Source of the DNA: Nipponacmea schrenckii | Lineage: Eukaryota; Mollusca; Gastropoda; Lottiidae | Direction: 5' to 3' | NCBI GenBank assembly: GCA_030562195.1 | Contig: CM060200.1 | Coordinates: 2,728,001-2,792,000, forward strand | DNA length: 64,000 bases | In this document: positions 1 through 13,900 of the stretch, one piece after another | How the letters are laid out: the number at the start of each line of letters is the position of its first letter | Numbering within the stretch: the stretch's first letter is position 1 | Translations under genes and position numbers: made by a program | Notes under the pieces: generated by a model | Database searches by the model: none | The model's input: only the letters and a program-made list of their open reading frames with translations | Told to the model about the DNA's origin: nothing

Positions 1-225
1 AATTTTAAGGATTGACCAATCAACAGACTGGAACGATAAAATCTTTCAAAACAATTCTCAAGAAAAAGTCTTCAGCTCCTGATTGGATCATCGAAAAAGC
101 AAGCAGTGCTCAGTGAGGGAAATTTTTCTACACCATTAGACTACTCTTCTAAATTTCCATGTGTCTAAGGATCTGAAATGTGCACTGTAGGGCATTGTCA
201 ATCTCATAAAATACATGGAATTGTC
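1..225. mobile_element. Fragments of a foldback MITE and of the D dispersed element
   Basis: Positions 1-60 (GATTGACCAATCAACAGACT and ACTGGAACGATAAAATC) match part of the MITE found whole at 27525-27679. Positions about 105-225 (CAGTGAGGGAAATTT, GCACTGTAGGGCATTGTC) match the core of the D element. The latter runs straight into the 26-bp array. Confidence 0.5.
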
Positions 226-704
226 CACCTAGTAAAACACAGGGCTTTGTCAAGCCAGTAAAACACAGGGCCTTGTCAAGCCAGTAAAGCACAGGGCATT
301 GTCCACCTAGTAAAACACAGGGCCTTGTCAAGCCAGTAAAACACAGGGCCTTGTCAAGCCAGTAAAACACAGGGCCTTGTCAAGCCAGTAAAACACAGGG
401 CCTTGTCAAGCCAGTAAAACACAGGGCCTTGTCAAGCCAGTAACACACAGGGCCTTGTCAAGCCATTAAAACACAGGGCCCTGTCAAGCCAGTAAACACA
501 GGGCCTTGTCAAGCCAGTAAAACACAGGGCCATGTCAAGCCAGTAACACACAGGGCCTTGTCAAGCCAGTAAACACAGGGCCTTGTCAAGCCAGTAAAAA
601 ACAGGGCCTTGTCAAGCCAGTAAAACACAGGGCCTTGTCAAGCCAGTAAAACACAGGGCCTTGTCAAGCCAGTAACACACAGGGCCTTGTCAAGCCAGTA
701 AAGA
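226..704. repeat. 26-bp tandem array, about 18 copies
   Basis: The monomer contains ACACAGGGCCTTGTCAAGCC and has 1-2 base length variants. Its first copy grades into a D-element core (AGGGCATTGTC), suggesting the array grew from that element. Open frames here are repeat artefacts. Confidence 0.9.
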
Positions 705-1390
705 TGTGGGAGGCCAATTATTGAATCAATACAGAATATGAAATGTAAACACTGTATACGAAAAAAGTCAATAAATTACATAAAAGACTTCAGAATTACA
801 AAATGGAAAATTGTTTTCTTTATCACATGAAAATTTCATGATTTATTGGTGGAATTGATTAGGTTGGAACTTAAAGATGCTGTCTTCAGTATTTCATTAT
901 CTGTTCGTAAAAGGTTCAGATTACTGTTAATTCAACTCCCAAAAATACCTGCCTCACAGGCCCTCCTAAAACAAATCTAAAGGACCAGGCATCCTTAGAG
1001 TGAGATACCATTCTATTCTTCAGATATGCTCAGTAAGATAAAAAAAATAGTTAGTCCCAGTCAATAGGGTTTTTAAACAAAATCAAAGATAGTAATGTCA
1101 ATCACACTGTGTCCAAATATTAAATGAAACACAAATTCCAGGAAAAACCAAGGGACGTAACTCTTACCAAAGACTGGACGGACAGGATTGTCTACTTAAT
1201 TGAAAAAATAAATCTTAAAATGGGTACCAACAAGAAGGTGTAAAAGTAAAATATGAGCAAGAAAGCGACATTGTTATAGGTTAGGAATACAATTAACAAA
1301 CTACAATACAAAAAAACTACAATACTTATAAACCACAATACAAAACCCTACATCCAAAACAGCATTGGTAGCAGATAATGTACTTTTCAT
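705..1390. other. Non-repetitive AT-rich stretch, no gene seen
   Basis: Nothing recognised on either strand; probably intron of the RhoGEF gene. No exon with acceptable splice sites and homology was found. Confidence 0.4.
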
Positions 1391-1715
1391 ATCAGAAGTA
1401 TATCAATTATAAATGAGAAAGTATTTCATAATCAAAGTGTTATCAGGTGTTCAGTCGAGTAAGTATACACTGTCAGGTACAACCTGTTCAGATTATGAAG
1501 TATGTCAATTATAAAAGAGTAAGTATTTCATAAATGAAAAGTGTTATCAGGTGTTCAGATGAGTAAGTATACACTGTCAGGTACAACCTGTTCAGATTAT
1601 GAAGTATGTCAATTATAAAAGAGTAAGTATTTCATAAATGAAAAGTGGTATTAGGTGTTCAGATGAGTAAGTACACCCTGTCAGGTACAACCTGAAGTAT
1701 GTCAATCATAAATGA
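1391..1715. repeat. Tandem repeat of about 105 bp, three copies plus a partial
   Basis: Units share AAGTATGTCAATTATAAA, GTTATCAGGTGTTCAG and ACACTGTCAGGTACAACCTG; spacings are about 103, 109 and 87 bases. Confidence 0.8.
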
Positions 1716-1812
1716 GTAAGTATTTTTTAATTGCTTTAACTCTAGTCATTTTTCAAATCCAGTAGACAACCTCAAAACACCAAAATAGTCAGTAATAAAT
1801 TCGGAGACGAAC

Positions 1813-1971
1813 CTGTACTGTTATCATGATGATATAGTGGTGTGGTATCCGATGACGACCAGGTATTTTGTCGATTACGATAACCGGAAGCACTGGCTGG
1901 TCTCTGTCCAGTTAAATCAGACTGTCGTCTCATGTTTAAATGAACAGATTGTAATACATCTATATCTTCTT
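1813..1971 (-). CDS. ARHGEF28: RhoGEF exon (disordered Ser/Thr-rich region)
   Basis: 159 nt, phase 1 to 1, with acceptor CTGTATTTCAG. It encodes EEDIDVLQSVHLNMRRQSDL, then TGQRPASASGYRNRQNTWSS and ends NSTG. RRQS and similar motifs look like phosphorylation sites. The donor (GTTCGT) is unusual; a later in-frame donor would add about ten residues. Confidence 0.65.
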
Positions 1972-4900
1972 CTGAAATACAGAAACAACGTTTAAGAAGA
2001 GGTTGCATAGCAAGATACACCCAGTTTAAATTATATTTCTGTTCACACACAGGTAACTGTAAGGCTACAAATTATTGCAAGATAAAAATTAATGCATTAA
2101 ATGCGACCTATCTGTGATCGCATTAATTCTATCCGCATTTTTAAATACATATTTCTCAGTGAATTAAAGGAAAATAAAATCATATGATGGACAAACGGTA
2201 GAATGAACCAAGTATTTAAAAATTGAGACCGGCGGGATTAAGTAATTAGGTAATTATCTCTAAATTTGAAGCTGATTAGTAATCAATGACTTTCATCAAG
2301 CAAAAGATTTTCACACTTGACTAATATAAAGATGAAAATCTGTGGAGGACCACATTATAATCTGCTTTAAATAAGAAAACTTTCAGTCAAAATTAATCAT
2401 TAATCCCTAAATAAGGAGTCACAAAACCAACACAATTAAAAAAGTAAATTATTGTAAAATTCCGAAATTCTGGTGGATCTGAATTATTTTTTAAGCCAAT
2501 CAAAAGTAACATACCAACAGGTTTAGGCGTGGAATCTAAATAAGTAGATAATGTAGTGGAACCAGTTGCAGGATCATGGTTTATTATTCCGTTGTCTTGG
2601 AGAATCTGAACAGGTGCTTGTGTTTCTCTTACTGGATTTCCCTCAGCACCTTCATATCTGGAATAATAAAAGTTTTTTATTTCAATCTTTATATATTTAA
2701 TTGTTCTGTATCTTATTGGACTAATGATATGATATGGAGTTTTATATATCCTACTGTTCTGTATTTTATTGGACTAATGAAATGAAATGGAGTTTTATAT
2801 TCTACTGTTCTGTATCTTATTGGACTAATGAAATGAAATAGAGTTTTATATCCTACTGTTCTGTATCTTATTGGACTAATGAAATGAAATGGAGTTTTAT
2901 ATCCTACTGTTCTATATCTTATTGGACTAATGAAATGAAATGGAGTTTTATATCCTACTGTTCTATATCCTATTGGACTAATGAAATGAAATGAATTTTT
3001 ATATCCTTCTGTTCTGTATCTTATTGGACTAATGAAATGAAATGGAGTTTTATATCCTACTGTTCTGTATCTTATTGGACTAATGAAATGAAATGGAGTT
3101 TTATATCCTACTGTTCTATATATTATTGGACTAATGAAATTGAATGGAGTTTTACATCCTACTGTTCTGTATCTTTTGTACTAATGTTGAGATGTATGAA
3201 ATATGTTTTTGAAGGGTTATACAGTAAGAGAGATTTTAATATGAGCATGTTTTAACAATTTGAAACCCAAAGACAAATTTATTTTAATTAAACATGATGA
3301 TTAAAAATAATAATTTTCATACCCTAATTAATATCTAACTATTATTTTAATTAAATTTGAACTAATGGGCTGGTAATTTAACACATGTTATAATAACAAA
3401 TACTAGTTTCATCATCAACAATAACAAGCCATGTAGACTTTCAAAATTAATTACTTCAAACCTGATGTTTTCTTGTTTCTACCATTTTTGCATGCTGACT
3501 CGTGATCTACCGACGGGAGATTCAACTCAACTGATTGCACTAATAAATCATATTCCAACACAACACCAAAAAAACAGATCATCCTCAAAAACAATTTGTA
3601 TTTGGTAACTTTGATTTGACTATTTTTAAAAACGTAAACTATGGATATAAATCCATCTAAATTATTCAGTTACAAAAAAAAACCTGAATAAAAACTAGAA
3701 AATTAAATCAAACTCACAATTCATTATTCGTCCATTTTAACATTTTACAAATAAGGATTCACTTTCCAAATATCCCAATTAGAAATATACAACTCAATAA
3801 ATGAAAATTCACATATATTATTATATTAGACCATTTTAGATTGATCTAAATTCGCCCACAATATCAGGCTGGTTGTCTTTAAAGAAACAAGGAAGATAGA
3901 AACTGATAATTGAACCTATAAATCACATGATGATATAAGATTATACATCCGATAAAATATTTTCATTATCATATATTCATATTTATTACATATCACATAC
4001 TTATACCAGGGGTGGGGTTCAATATGCTTCAATTTTGTGGAGAAATAAAGAGAGAGAGAGGGGTGGGGAGAGTGTGGGGTAGAGTGGGGATATAAGATTA
4101 TACATCAGATATAATATATATATCATTATCATTACATATCAAACACTTATAACAGGGGTGGGGTTCAATACACTTCATTTTTGTGGAGGGAGGGAGGGAG
4201 GGGGAGCATACATTTTGTTGTGAGGCTACATTGGAGGGAGGCATTTGGAGCATACATTTTGTTGGGAGGTTACATAGAAGGAAGTTGGGAGCTTATAAAG
4301 ATAGCAGAGTTAGAGACAATTGGACTGTTGGGTTGATCTGTTATAAACAAACTATTGTTTAGTCACTGTTAATAAAGGTGATAGTATAGAACTTTGTCAG
4401 GTACCAAAAGTGTCATATATTTATCACTAAAATAAATTCCCCAGATACAGAAACCATTTCGACAGACTAGGCTTTAAATATTATACAGTAAGACAATTAC
4501 CATACCTGTAGTTTTAAAAACACAAACAAAATACAACGGTATTTATCCTGACTTGTCCAACAGATACTTGATACTGTATGTATTTTATCTTGATCAGAAA
4601 TCAAAGTTTACTGGTATCTCTAATCTTATCAACTATATTTTAAATAACAAGATCATCTTGTCAGGAAAATTGACAAAATTTTTAAACAACTCAACATTAT
4701 TCTACCTGTAACACTTTCTGGATTAATAATCCTACTCCTGGTTCGTCTTCAATCTATACAGTAACATTAAAAGTGAATACAATAACATGGATAATATGAA
4801 TAACAACTATTTTAATACATAACTTGTGATGTTTCAATGAGCCTACTCCTGTCTTTATAATTGCTTGTAATTGTTATCCATATAATTGGCATTTAGTAGA

Positions 4901-7900
4901 GAATATATATCTGGATACAATTATATAGATAACAATTACTTTATTAAATAACTTGCAACATTTTAACAGAGGTCTTTATCAAGCAATGATACAAAATAAC
5001 AATTTTTGATCACCACTGCTATATTCTCTTTGTTCTGTTGTTATTTTGTATCATTGGTTAGTAAAGAAAGGAGTACCTTCGTCAACACATCACAAGTTAT
5101 TTATTCAAGTAATTGTTATCTATATAATTGTGTCCAGCCAGTTACTAAATGCTACTTATTGAAGTCACTATATAGTAATTTCACACAACAATGAAAATGT
5201 ACCTTTAACAATAACTATCTGCAATGAATCACCTCAATTTCTGTTAGTCGGTGATTTGAACCTTGACATTTTAAAATAGTGGAAAATATTCTGATAGACA
5301 ACAAAAAAGATTTCTGAATAATAATAGACACAGCACAGACTAGAGACTAAAAATTTAGAGCGACATTAGCCTACCCTTTTTTCGATTTCCAACTGTCTAG
5401 GGATCTTTTACGTGTACAACCTGTAACATGTAGCCTTGGTTTATTGTCCCATCCGAATGACTAGACCCTTTTTCATGTCAGTCCCTCCCACCTGCATCAC
5501 TGACTAGGGGGAACAGTGGTCAGTAATAATCTAATAGTGAAGAAATAGAGCTGTAAGGAAATATTAAAAAATAAATCACAAGACTGAAAACAGTTTGAGT
5601 TTAACTGGTTTAATGTTAACTGCATCAAATCATTGTTTACCTGCAGAACCCAATGCACCTTACTGTCTGGCAGATAACAAATCTTACTCCCTGAGTAGTC
5701 CAATACCTCACAAGTAGAATGGTACAAGGTAAAACTTGATACCTCATCCACAAGTTGCATGCCTGTTGCTTTCCCTTGTAACATTAAATAATGCAACATT
5801 TCAACGTAAAATTCCTCACAAGTCATTAAAAGACAGTAGTTTACGAAATTTAAACTCTTAGAAGCACATGCCATGGATTCTGAAGTTTCTTACCTGGAAA
5901 AGGATTTGAACTTATGGCACGTTATTATATAACAGATAAAACCTAACCCTAGTGTCTACAATAGGTACCAGGTAATACCAGCATTTCTATTTACCTTCAG
6001 GTTTGATTCTTTCTCAACACATGTATAACATATTCCTTTCATCTTCACAAATCAAAGTAAAGATAGATGTTAGAAAGGATTCTTGTGAACCTAAGTTGTT
6101 ATCCTTTTAAAATCATTACCTAGACGTTTGACCAAGGACCAGCTGGTAGAAAGGATCTTAAACTGTGAACCCAAGTTGTTATCCTTGAAAAGTCAATGCC
6201 TAGAGGTTTGAACAAGGACCAACTGGTAGAAAGGACCTTTGTGAACCCATGTTGTTATCTTCTGGTAAAATGTAAAATTTGTGAACCCAAGTGTTATCCT
6301 TGTAAATCAATCTAAAAGGTTTGACCAAGGACCAGCTGGTAGAAAGGACCTTTGTGAACCCAAGTTGTTATCCTTGTAAAATCAATACCAAGAGGTTTGA
6401 CCAAAGACCAGCTGGTAGAAAGGATCCTTGTGAACCCAAGTTGTTATCCTTGTGAAATCAATACCAAGAGGTTTGACCAAGGACCAGCTGGTAGAAAGGA
6501 TCTTTGTGAAACTAAGATGTTATCTTAGTAAATCAATACCTAGAGGTTTGACCATGGACCAGCTGGTAGAAATGATTCTTGTGAACCTAAGTTTCTCTGT
6601 GAGTGTGGAATCATATACCTTGGTGCCAGGAGGGTGACTATGTAATATAAAGTATAACATTGTGAGAGAGGAGATACTTAGACTTAATATCACACCTCTA
6701 TAGTATTATACAATTCTTTATACAACTATATCATTGTAATATTCCCTCTTATACCATTATTATATCTCATTGTAATATTCCCTCTTATACCATTATTATA
6801 TATCATTGTAATATTCCCTCTTATACCATTATTATATATCATTGTAATATTCCCTCTTATACCATTATTATATATCATTGTAATATTCCCTCTTATACCA
6901 TTATTATATATCATTGTAATATTCCCTCTTATACCATTATTATATATCATTGTAATATTCCCTCTTATACCATTATTATATATCATTGTAATATTCCCTC
7001 TTATACTATTATTATATATCATTGTAATATTCCCTCTTATACCATTATTATATCTCATTGTAATATTCCCTCTTATACCATTATTATATATCATTGTAAT
7101 ATTCCCTCTTATACCATTATTATATATCATTGTAATATTCCCTCTTATACCATTATTATATCTCATTGTAATATTCCTCTTATACCATTATTATATATCA
7201 TTGTAATATTCCCTCTTATACCATTATTATATATCATTGTAATATTCCCTCTTATACCATTATTATATATCATTGTAATATTCCCTCTTATACCATTATT
7301 ATATATCATTGTAATATTCCCTCTTATACCATTATTATATCTCATTGTAATATTCCCTCTTATACCATTATTATATATCATTGTAATATTCCCTCTTATA
7401 CCATTATTATATATCATTGTAATATTCCCTCTTATACCATTATTATATATCATTGTAATATTCCCTCTTATACCATTATTATATATCATTGTAATATTCC
7501 CTCTTATACCATTATTATATATCATTGTAATATTCCCTCTTATACCATTATTATATATCATTGTAATATTCCCTCTTATACCATTATTATATATCATTGT
7601 AATATTCCCTCTTATACCATTATTATATATCATTGTAATATTCCCTCTTATACCATTATTATATATCATTGTAATATTCCCTCTTATACCATTATTATAT
7701 ATCATTGTAATATTCCCTCTTATACCATTATTATATCTCATTGTAATATTCCCTCTTATACCATTATTATATCTCATTGTAATATTCCCTCTTATACCAT
7801 TATTATATCTCATTGTAATATTCCCTCTTATACCATTATTATATCTCATTGTAATATTCCCTCTTATACCATTATTATATCTCATTGTAATATTCCCTCT

Positions 7901-10900
7901 TATACCATTATTATATCTCATTGTAATATTCCCCTTATACCATTATTATATCTCATTGTAATATTCCCTCTTATACCATTATTATATATCATTGTAATAT
8001 TCCCTCTTATACCATTATTATATATCATTGTAATATTCCCTCTTATACCATTATTATATATCATTGTTATATTCCCTCTTATACCATTATTATATATCAT
8101 TGTAATATTCCCTCTTATACCATTATTATATCTCATTGTAATATTCCCTCTTATACCATTATTATATATCATTGTAATATTCCCTCTTATACCATTATTG
8201 TATCTCATTGTAATATTGTCCCTTATACCATTATTATATATCATGGTTATATTACCTCTTATAACATCATTATATATCATTGTAATATTGTCCCTTATAC
8301 CATTATTATATATCATGGTTATATTACCTCTTATAACATCATTATATATCATTGTAAAGCCAGTGCTTTAAAACTCAAATCTGTTACCTCTCCTTATTCT
8401 TTTATTCTTTTTGTGACCTCAGCCAGTGCTTTAAATAGGAGCTGCTTACTATATTCCTTACTCTTACTCTTACCCATCTTTAAAAATAAACTCTAGCAAT
8501 TTCTCATCTAAATATGCTGTTCAAGGGTTATTAATTAACCCAGGCCTTGTGTGCGACAGCCTGTGCATTCCACAGACCCTTGACAGTATAAAATCACAAA
8601 AAAAGAGGCAAATGTCATTCTCTTGGCATTCTGTCTTCATTTGCCCACTAGATGCAGAAGAGAAGGACCTGTAACTCTATTCATATCAATTTTATTTTTT
8701 TAATTATTTTAGTTTAAAATGATTTCATATTTAAGAAGGTTTGTTTTGAAACAGAGAAATTTCACATTTCACCTCGTTAAAAATAAATATTGATTGATTG
8801 ATAATTAATTGCTTGTTAGCGTTCATTGACCAGTATATTTTTCACTCCAGTAAAACTAAGAATGAAATGATCCTGTAACAGGTGTCAATATTTCACTAGT
8901 TGATTAAGCTCTAATTGTTCAATATTAATTACTAAGCACTACAGCATTCTATTATCTGAAATTCATGTTGTGTTATCAATGATCAACAATAGATATCTAT
9001 TGAAGTCTTAATTTTAAAGTGGACTGGAAGTGAAACTAAATTCTAAATTCTGTTGATTAAAATGGAATGAAGGAATAGAACTAAATCTCAAGAATTTAAT
9101 TGTAAGTATGACAAAATATCACAGAACAAAATAAGACTTTATTAATATCTGTCACTATGTATACATTTCTGGAAAAATATCTATAAAATCTGGTGGATAT
9201 ACATGATTTTATAAAGTATTACAACGTTTAACTCTAAATCCTGATGCCTGGGCCAGTATCTTTGAGAGTCTCCCCACCCCTCCCCTAATAACTGATAATT
9301 AAAAGTATATATATATATACTATTGTCCTCTCCCCCAGAATATCCAATTTTATTCTGATATGTTTTAAGGACAAAATACTTCCTAAGACCCAATTAAAAA
9401 ATGTTAAAATAGCACTTAATTAACAATTGTTGTGTACACATTGTTGTAATAGCACTTAATTCACAATTGTTGTGTACACAAAGCAAAAAGTGCTGAGTAA
9501 GATTTTATCAAATGTCACAGTCCAGAAATAAGTAATTCTATAGAAGTCAGGAAGCCTGATATAAACTGATGCTGTGAATAGACTAAAAATAGAAACACCC
9601 TACTGAACCATGGTCTATCATACAATAAAACTGGTTAAAGGGATATAATCTATAAATTAGCTGCTAGGAATACCATCAACTACCTAGTCTGTGATATCAG
9701 TTAACTTGTCATCTACCATCAACTACCTTGTCTGTGATATCAGTTATCTTGTCATCTACCATCAACTACCTAGTCTGTGATATCAGTTAACTTGTCATCT
9801 ACCAACAAATACCTAGTCTGTGATATCAATCAACTTATCATCTACCAACAAATACCTAGTTTGTGATATCAGTTAACTTGTCATCTACCAACAACTACCT
9901 AGTCTGTGATATCAGTTAACTTGTCATCTACCAACAAATACCTAGTTTGTAATATCAGTTAACTTGTCATCTACCAACAACTACCTAGTCTGTGATATCA
10001 GTTAACTTGTCATCTACCATCAACTACCTTGTCTGTGATATCAGTTATCTTGTCATCTACCATCAACTACCTAGTCTGTGATATCAGTTAACTTGTCATC
10101 TACCAACAACTACCTAGTCTGTAATATCAGTTAACTTGTCATCTACCAACAACTACCTAGTCTGTGATATCAGTTAACTTGTCATCTACCAACAACTACC
10201 TAGTTTGTGATATCAGTTAACTTGTCATCTACCAACAACTACCTAGTCTGTGATATCAGTTAACTTGTCATCTACCAACAACTACCTAGTCTGTGATATC
10301 AGTTAACTTGTCATCTACCAACAACTACCTAGTCTGTGATATCAGTAACTTGTCATCTACCAACAACTACCTAGTCTGTGATATCAGTTAACTTGTCATC
10401 TACCAACAACTACCTAGTCTGTGATATCAGTTAACTTGTCATCTACCAACAACTACCTAGTCTGTGATATCAGTTAACTTGTCATCTACCAACAACTACC
10501 TAGTCTGTGATATCAATCAACTTGTCATCTACCAACAAATACCTAGTCTGTGATATCAATTAACTTGTCATCTACCAACATTACCTATTTTGTGATATCA
10601 GTTAACTTGTCATCTACCAACAACTACCTAGTTTGTGATATCAGTTAACTTTAACACTAAAAAATATTGCCTAAGTGATGTCATATACAATACAGAATAA
10701 TTATCAGCTAGAACCACAGACAACTGACAAAAAAATTGGATCCTGTTTCCATTTTAATCCACCAGATAAAAAGATTGAAACTATTTTCATGCATAATTCA
10801 GGACATGTTTGATAACGAAACTTTTGTATACTGCCTCTTTAAGTTTGTGTACTTCAAAAAAAAATTCGAGGTCAGCGTTCTGTTATTCTAAAACCAAAAG

Positions 10901-13900
10901 AGTGATGTTTGTTTATGTTGACACTATAATAAGGTCAGCGTTGTGTACAACCTCTTGGTAACAAGTTAATGTGATATTTATTTATCACTGTTACTTCGTT
11001 AAAGGAATACTGCGTCTTAGAATGAACATAAAATTTCAAACTTGGCCAATAAGAGTATATATTCATCTGTGGATATACTGCTGCCATAAATAACAGAATC
11101 CTTATATAATCTGATAAATCCAATAAACATAGTAATTATCCATTAAAATAAAATAGATAAATTAATCATTTTTCAATAATTACTAAGTTTTGTGAGTTTT
11201 CCAGATTTTACAGGGCTTCTGTTATTTCATGACACCAGATAAGATCACTGATGAATATATACTTATATTGGCTATTCTTGAAAACTTAAATTTTATGTCC
11301 ATTCTGAGACACAGTATCACTTTAAAAAAAACATCTAAGCCCTGTCCAACTCAATCTTCTTATGTATGCAGAGCTGAACTCTATGTAATATTACCATGGT
11401 GAATTAAGCCACTTCTCAGTTTATTTAAATTTAAATTCTAAAACGACATAGAGTCGTAAGATTTGTTCTATTTTCCTAAATCGAGTCACAAATAATTGAA
11501 ACAATTTAAAGATATCCTAGAACAATAGTATTCATTGATAAAGTTAATGTTCTTTTTTCTGTTGCTATGACAAGTTTATTTCTGTAATAAATGTAAAAAT
11601 TTATCATATTTTCCCTTAGTTACATATAACTTATATTCAATAACCAGTTTTCCATGTGGAATTGTTAAAAAAATTAGCTCCATTGCAGAATATGCTGTGT
11701 TTTCACTGAGTTTATCTGGTTTCCAAACCACATTAGTCTCTATCTAAAAAGCCGCACATTATTAACATCGCGCAATGTATAGGAATACTGCTGTTGCATG
11801 TGAGACTGTAAAACTATTTCTCTATTACCAAATGAGAAAAAGCCAGCTTTTTACATAACCACTGAGTTTAACAAGTCGGCTTTAAAACTAGCTTTCATTT
11901 GGCCCCGATTCATTGAACACATAAAGAGCGATTTTCTGTTCCCAAACCTGAATGGTTAGGCAATTTAACAAGTGGAAACACAGAAAGGCTGGCTTAAAGC
12001 CGAGTGGAAACGTGGTTAATAACTTGCAACTCTAACGATATAATATTTTGTCCTTAAAGTAATTCCTTATAGATCCAGTCTTATATCTGGTATATCTCCA
12101 CAAGTCTCCACCCTTCAGATTTCTTTTTTATATCTTTGTCACAGACTTTACAATCAGGGAGGTAAATACCTCATGATGAATTTTACCCAAAAAATTGAAT
12201 TTTTATCTTTAAGTTTAGAAATAAAATTTGATAACTCTCGCAAAAATTGCCTATTTAATTTCTATAGTAATTGTGGTTAGGGTTTAACTGGGTTTAACTG
12301 GAAGTTAGTGGTAGAAGATTACAAACTTGAAAGTCAAAAGCGAAAGCCTTGTAATACGATTCAGTTACGGCCCTTTATTTCCTTTCCCTGCTCTTTTTAA
12401 ACTGAGGATAGAAGAGTAGGTTGGTAAGTAACAAGTTGAAATGTCATCAAAAGGCAATTAAAATTCCTTGAAAATAAGGTACCACACTATTAAATACAGA
12501 ATGCTAAATGCCTGATAGTTCAATTTTCAAGCAATTGACATCTCTTCAATGTAAACAAACAACAGGTCTGATGATGAATTGAACCTTGGACTCTATTTTA
12601 ATTTGATTCTTACTAGAACTTTTACAATTTAGCAAATAAAATACGAAACAATAATTTAAATTGTCTCAGGTTTAAGTCTCGTCTTTCCATAACATGGTTT
12701 GTTAATGACCTCAGTTTTAACGAAGTTTGATGTTGATTATGGTAGAATATCAGAATGACATTAATCACGAACAATGATGTAACGAATATTATTGATATAT
12801 TATTACCATTTCTAAATACACGTTTATTAATCACAGATTTTATACTTAACTCTAGTCAATCAGGGATTTCCATCCAGGAATTTTTACCAGTCAAAGGAGA
12901 CTTCAAGAATCAAGGAAACAGTTTTTATAAAAAAAAATCACCACTGACATGTTTTGTATTAAAATAAAAACTGAGCAGGGAGTTTGGTTGAGATCAAGAA
13001 TTCTAGAAACAAAGTAAGCCTTCCTAATGAAATAATCATTTGTTATTTAGTATGCTCATTGACAAATTATCACTCTCCCCTGCAGTCCCAAACTTGACCC
13101 ATCCCTCTCCGACCCCTTCCAAACTATTCTGAGATCCACTTGTAGAAAACAACATTATCTAATAGCTAGAATTCTGAAATAAAAGAGCAATATCCTATCT
13201 CACTTATCAGTGGAACAATCAAAAATATGTCCCTCCCTCCATCGTCCCCCTTAACCCCCCCCCCCCCCAATCTCCCACTACATCCCCTCCTTCCCCCACA
13301 ACCAAACCATAACCAGATTCAATAGTAAAGACAAGACTGAGTTAGAGAAATAAATGTCCTAAAACCACGGAAACCAATCAATATGGTATCTTAACTCAAC
13401 AATCTAATGGACTTGATCGAAGAAAATAGCCAGCTCGTTAATTATCCTCGTTAAGTCAGGTGATTAATTACAGTTCATTGATTGGTCAATACTTCTAACT
13501 TAAACTTAAAGAAGGTGTTAGTGACAGGACTAAGTTTAATGTTTTTTTTATTATGTTTGAATTCTGTAAAGAGTTCTCTTTAATTACTAACATTTCTGTT
13601 CCCAAGAATTCTGTCATAATTTCTACAACCATTAAAATTTTCAGTAAATACAAACATAAACAGTTCACTAGTCACAGTTTACCAGGTTTCATCAACATCA
13701 ACTTTGTAATTTATGAATAAATATTGTTTAAAAATAAAAAATACTTTCATATGAATTTTACCTTCACACATCACACAGAAGGCACGGTTTGAAGCCATTT
13801 TCTCGTCATTCATCAGATATTAAAAATGAAATGTTTTCAAGTGATACCTCTAAATATTTTAAAATGTTGGATTAACATTGTCATTGACGATAGTTTGTGA

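Noticed and set aside
6726..8352. Three long minus-strand ORFs of NNGIRGNIT repeats
   Set aside because: They are a 36-bp satellite whose period is a multiple of three; frames break at single-base indels and there is no start, domain or flanking coding sequence.
6733..8357. CRISPR-like array
   Set aside because: No unique spacers between repeats, and the window is eukaryotic.
12622..12967. Overlapping ORFs on both strands
   Set aside because: AT-rich, no homology, no splice context; likely chance.
13253..13268. Poly-C runs (also near 15338, 34687 and 55087) as special sites
   Set aside because: Plain homopolymers, common in such genomes and prone to sequencing length error.
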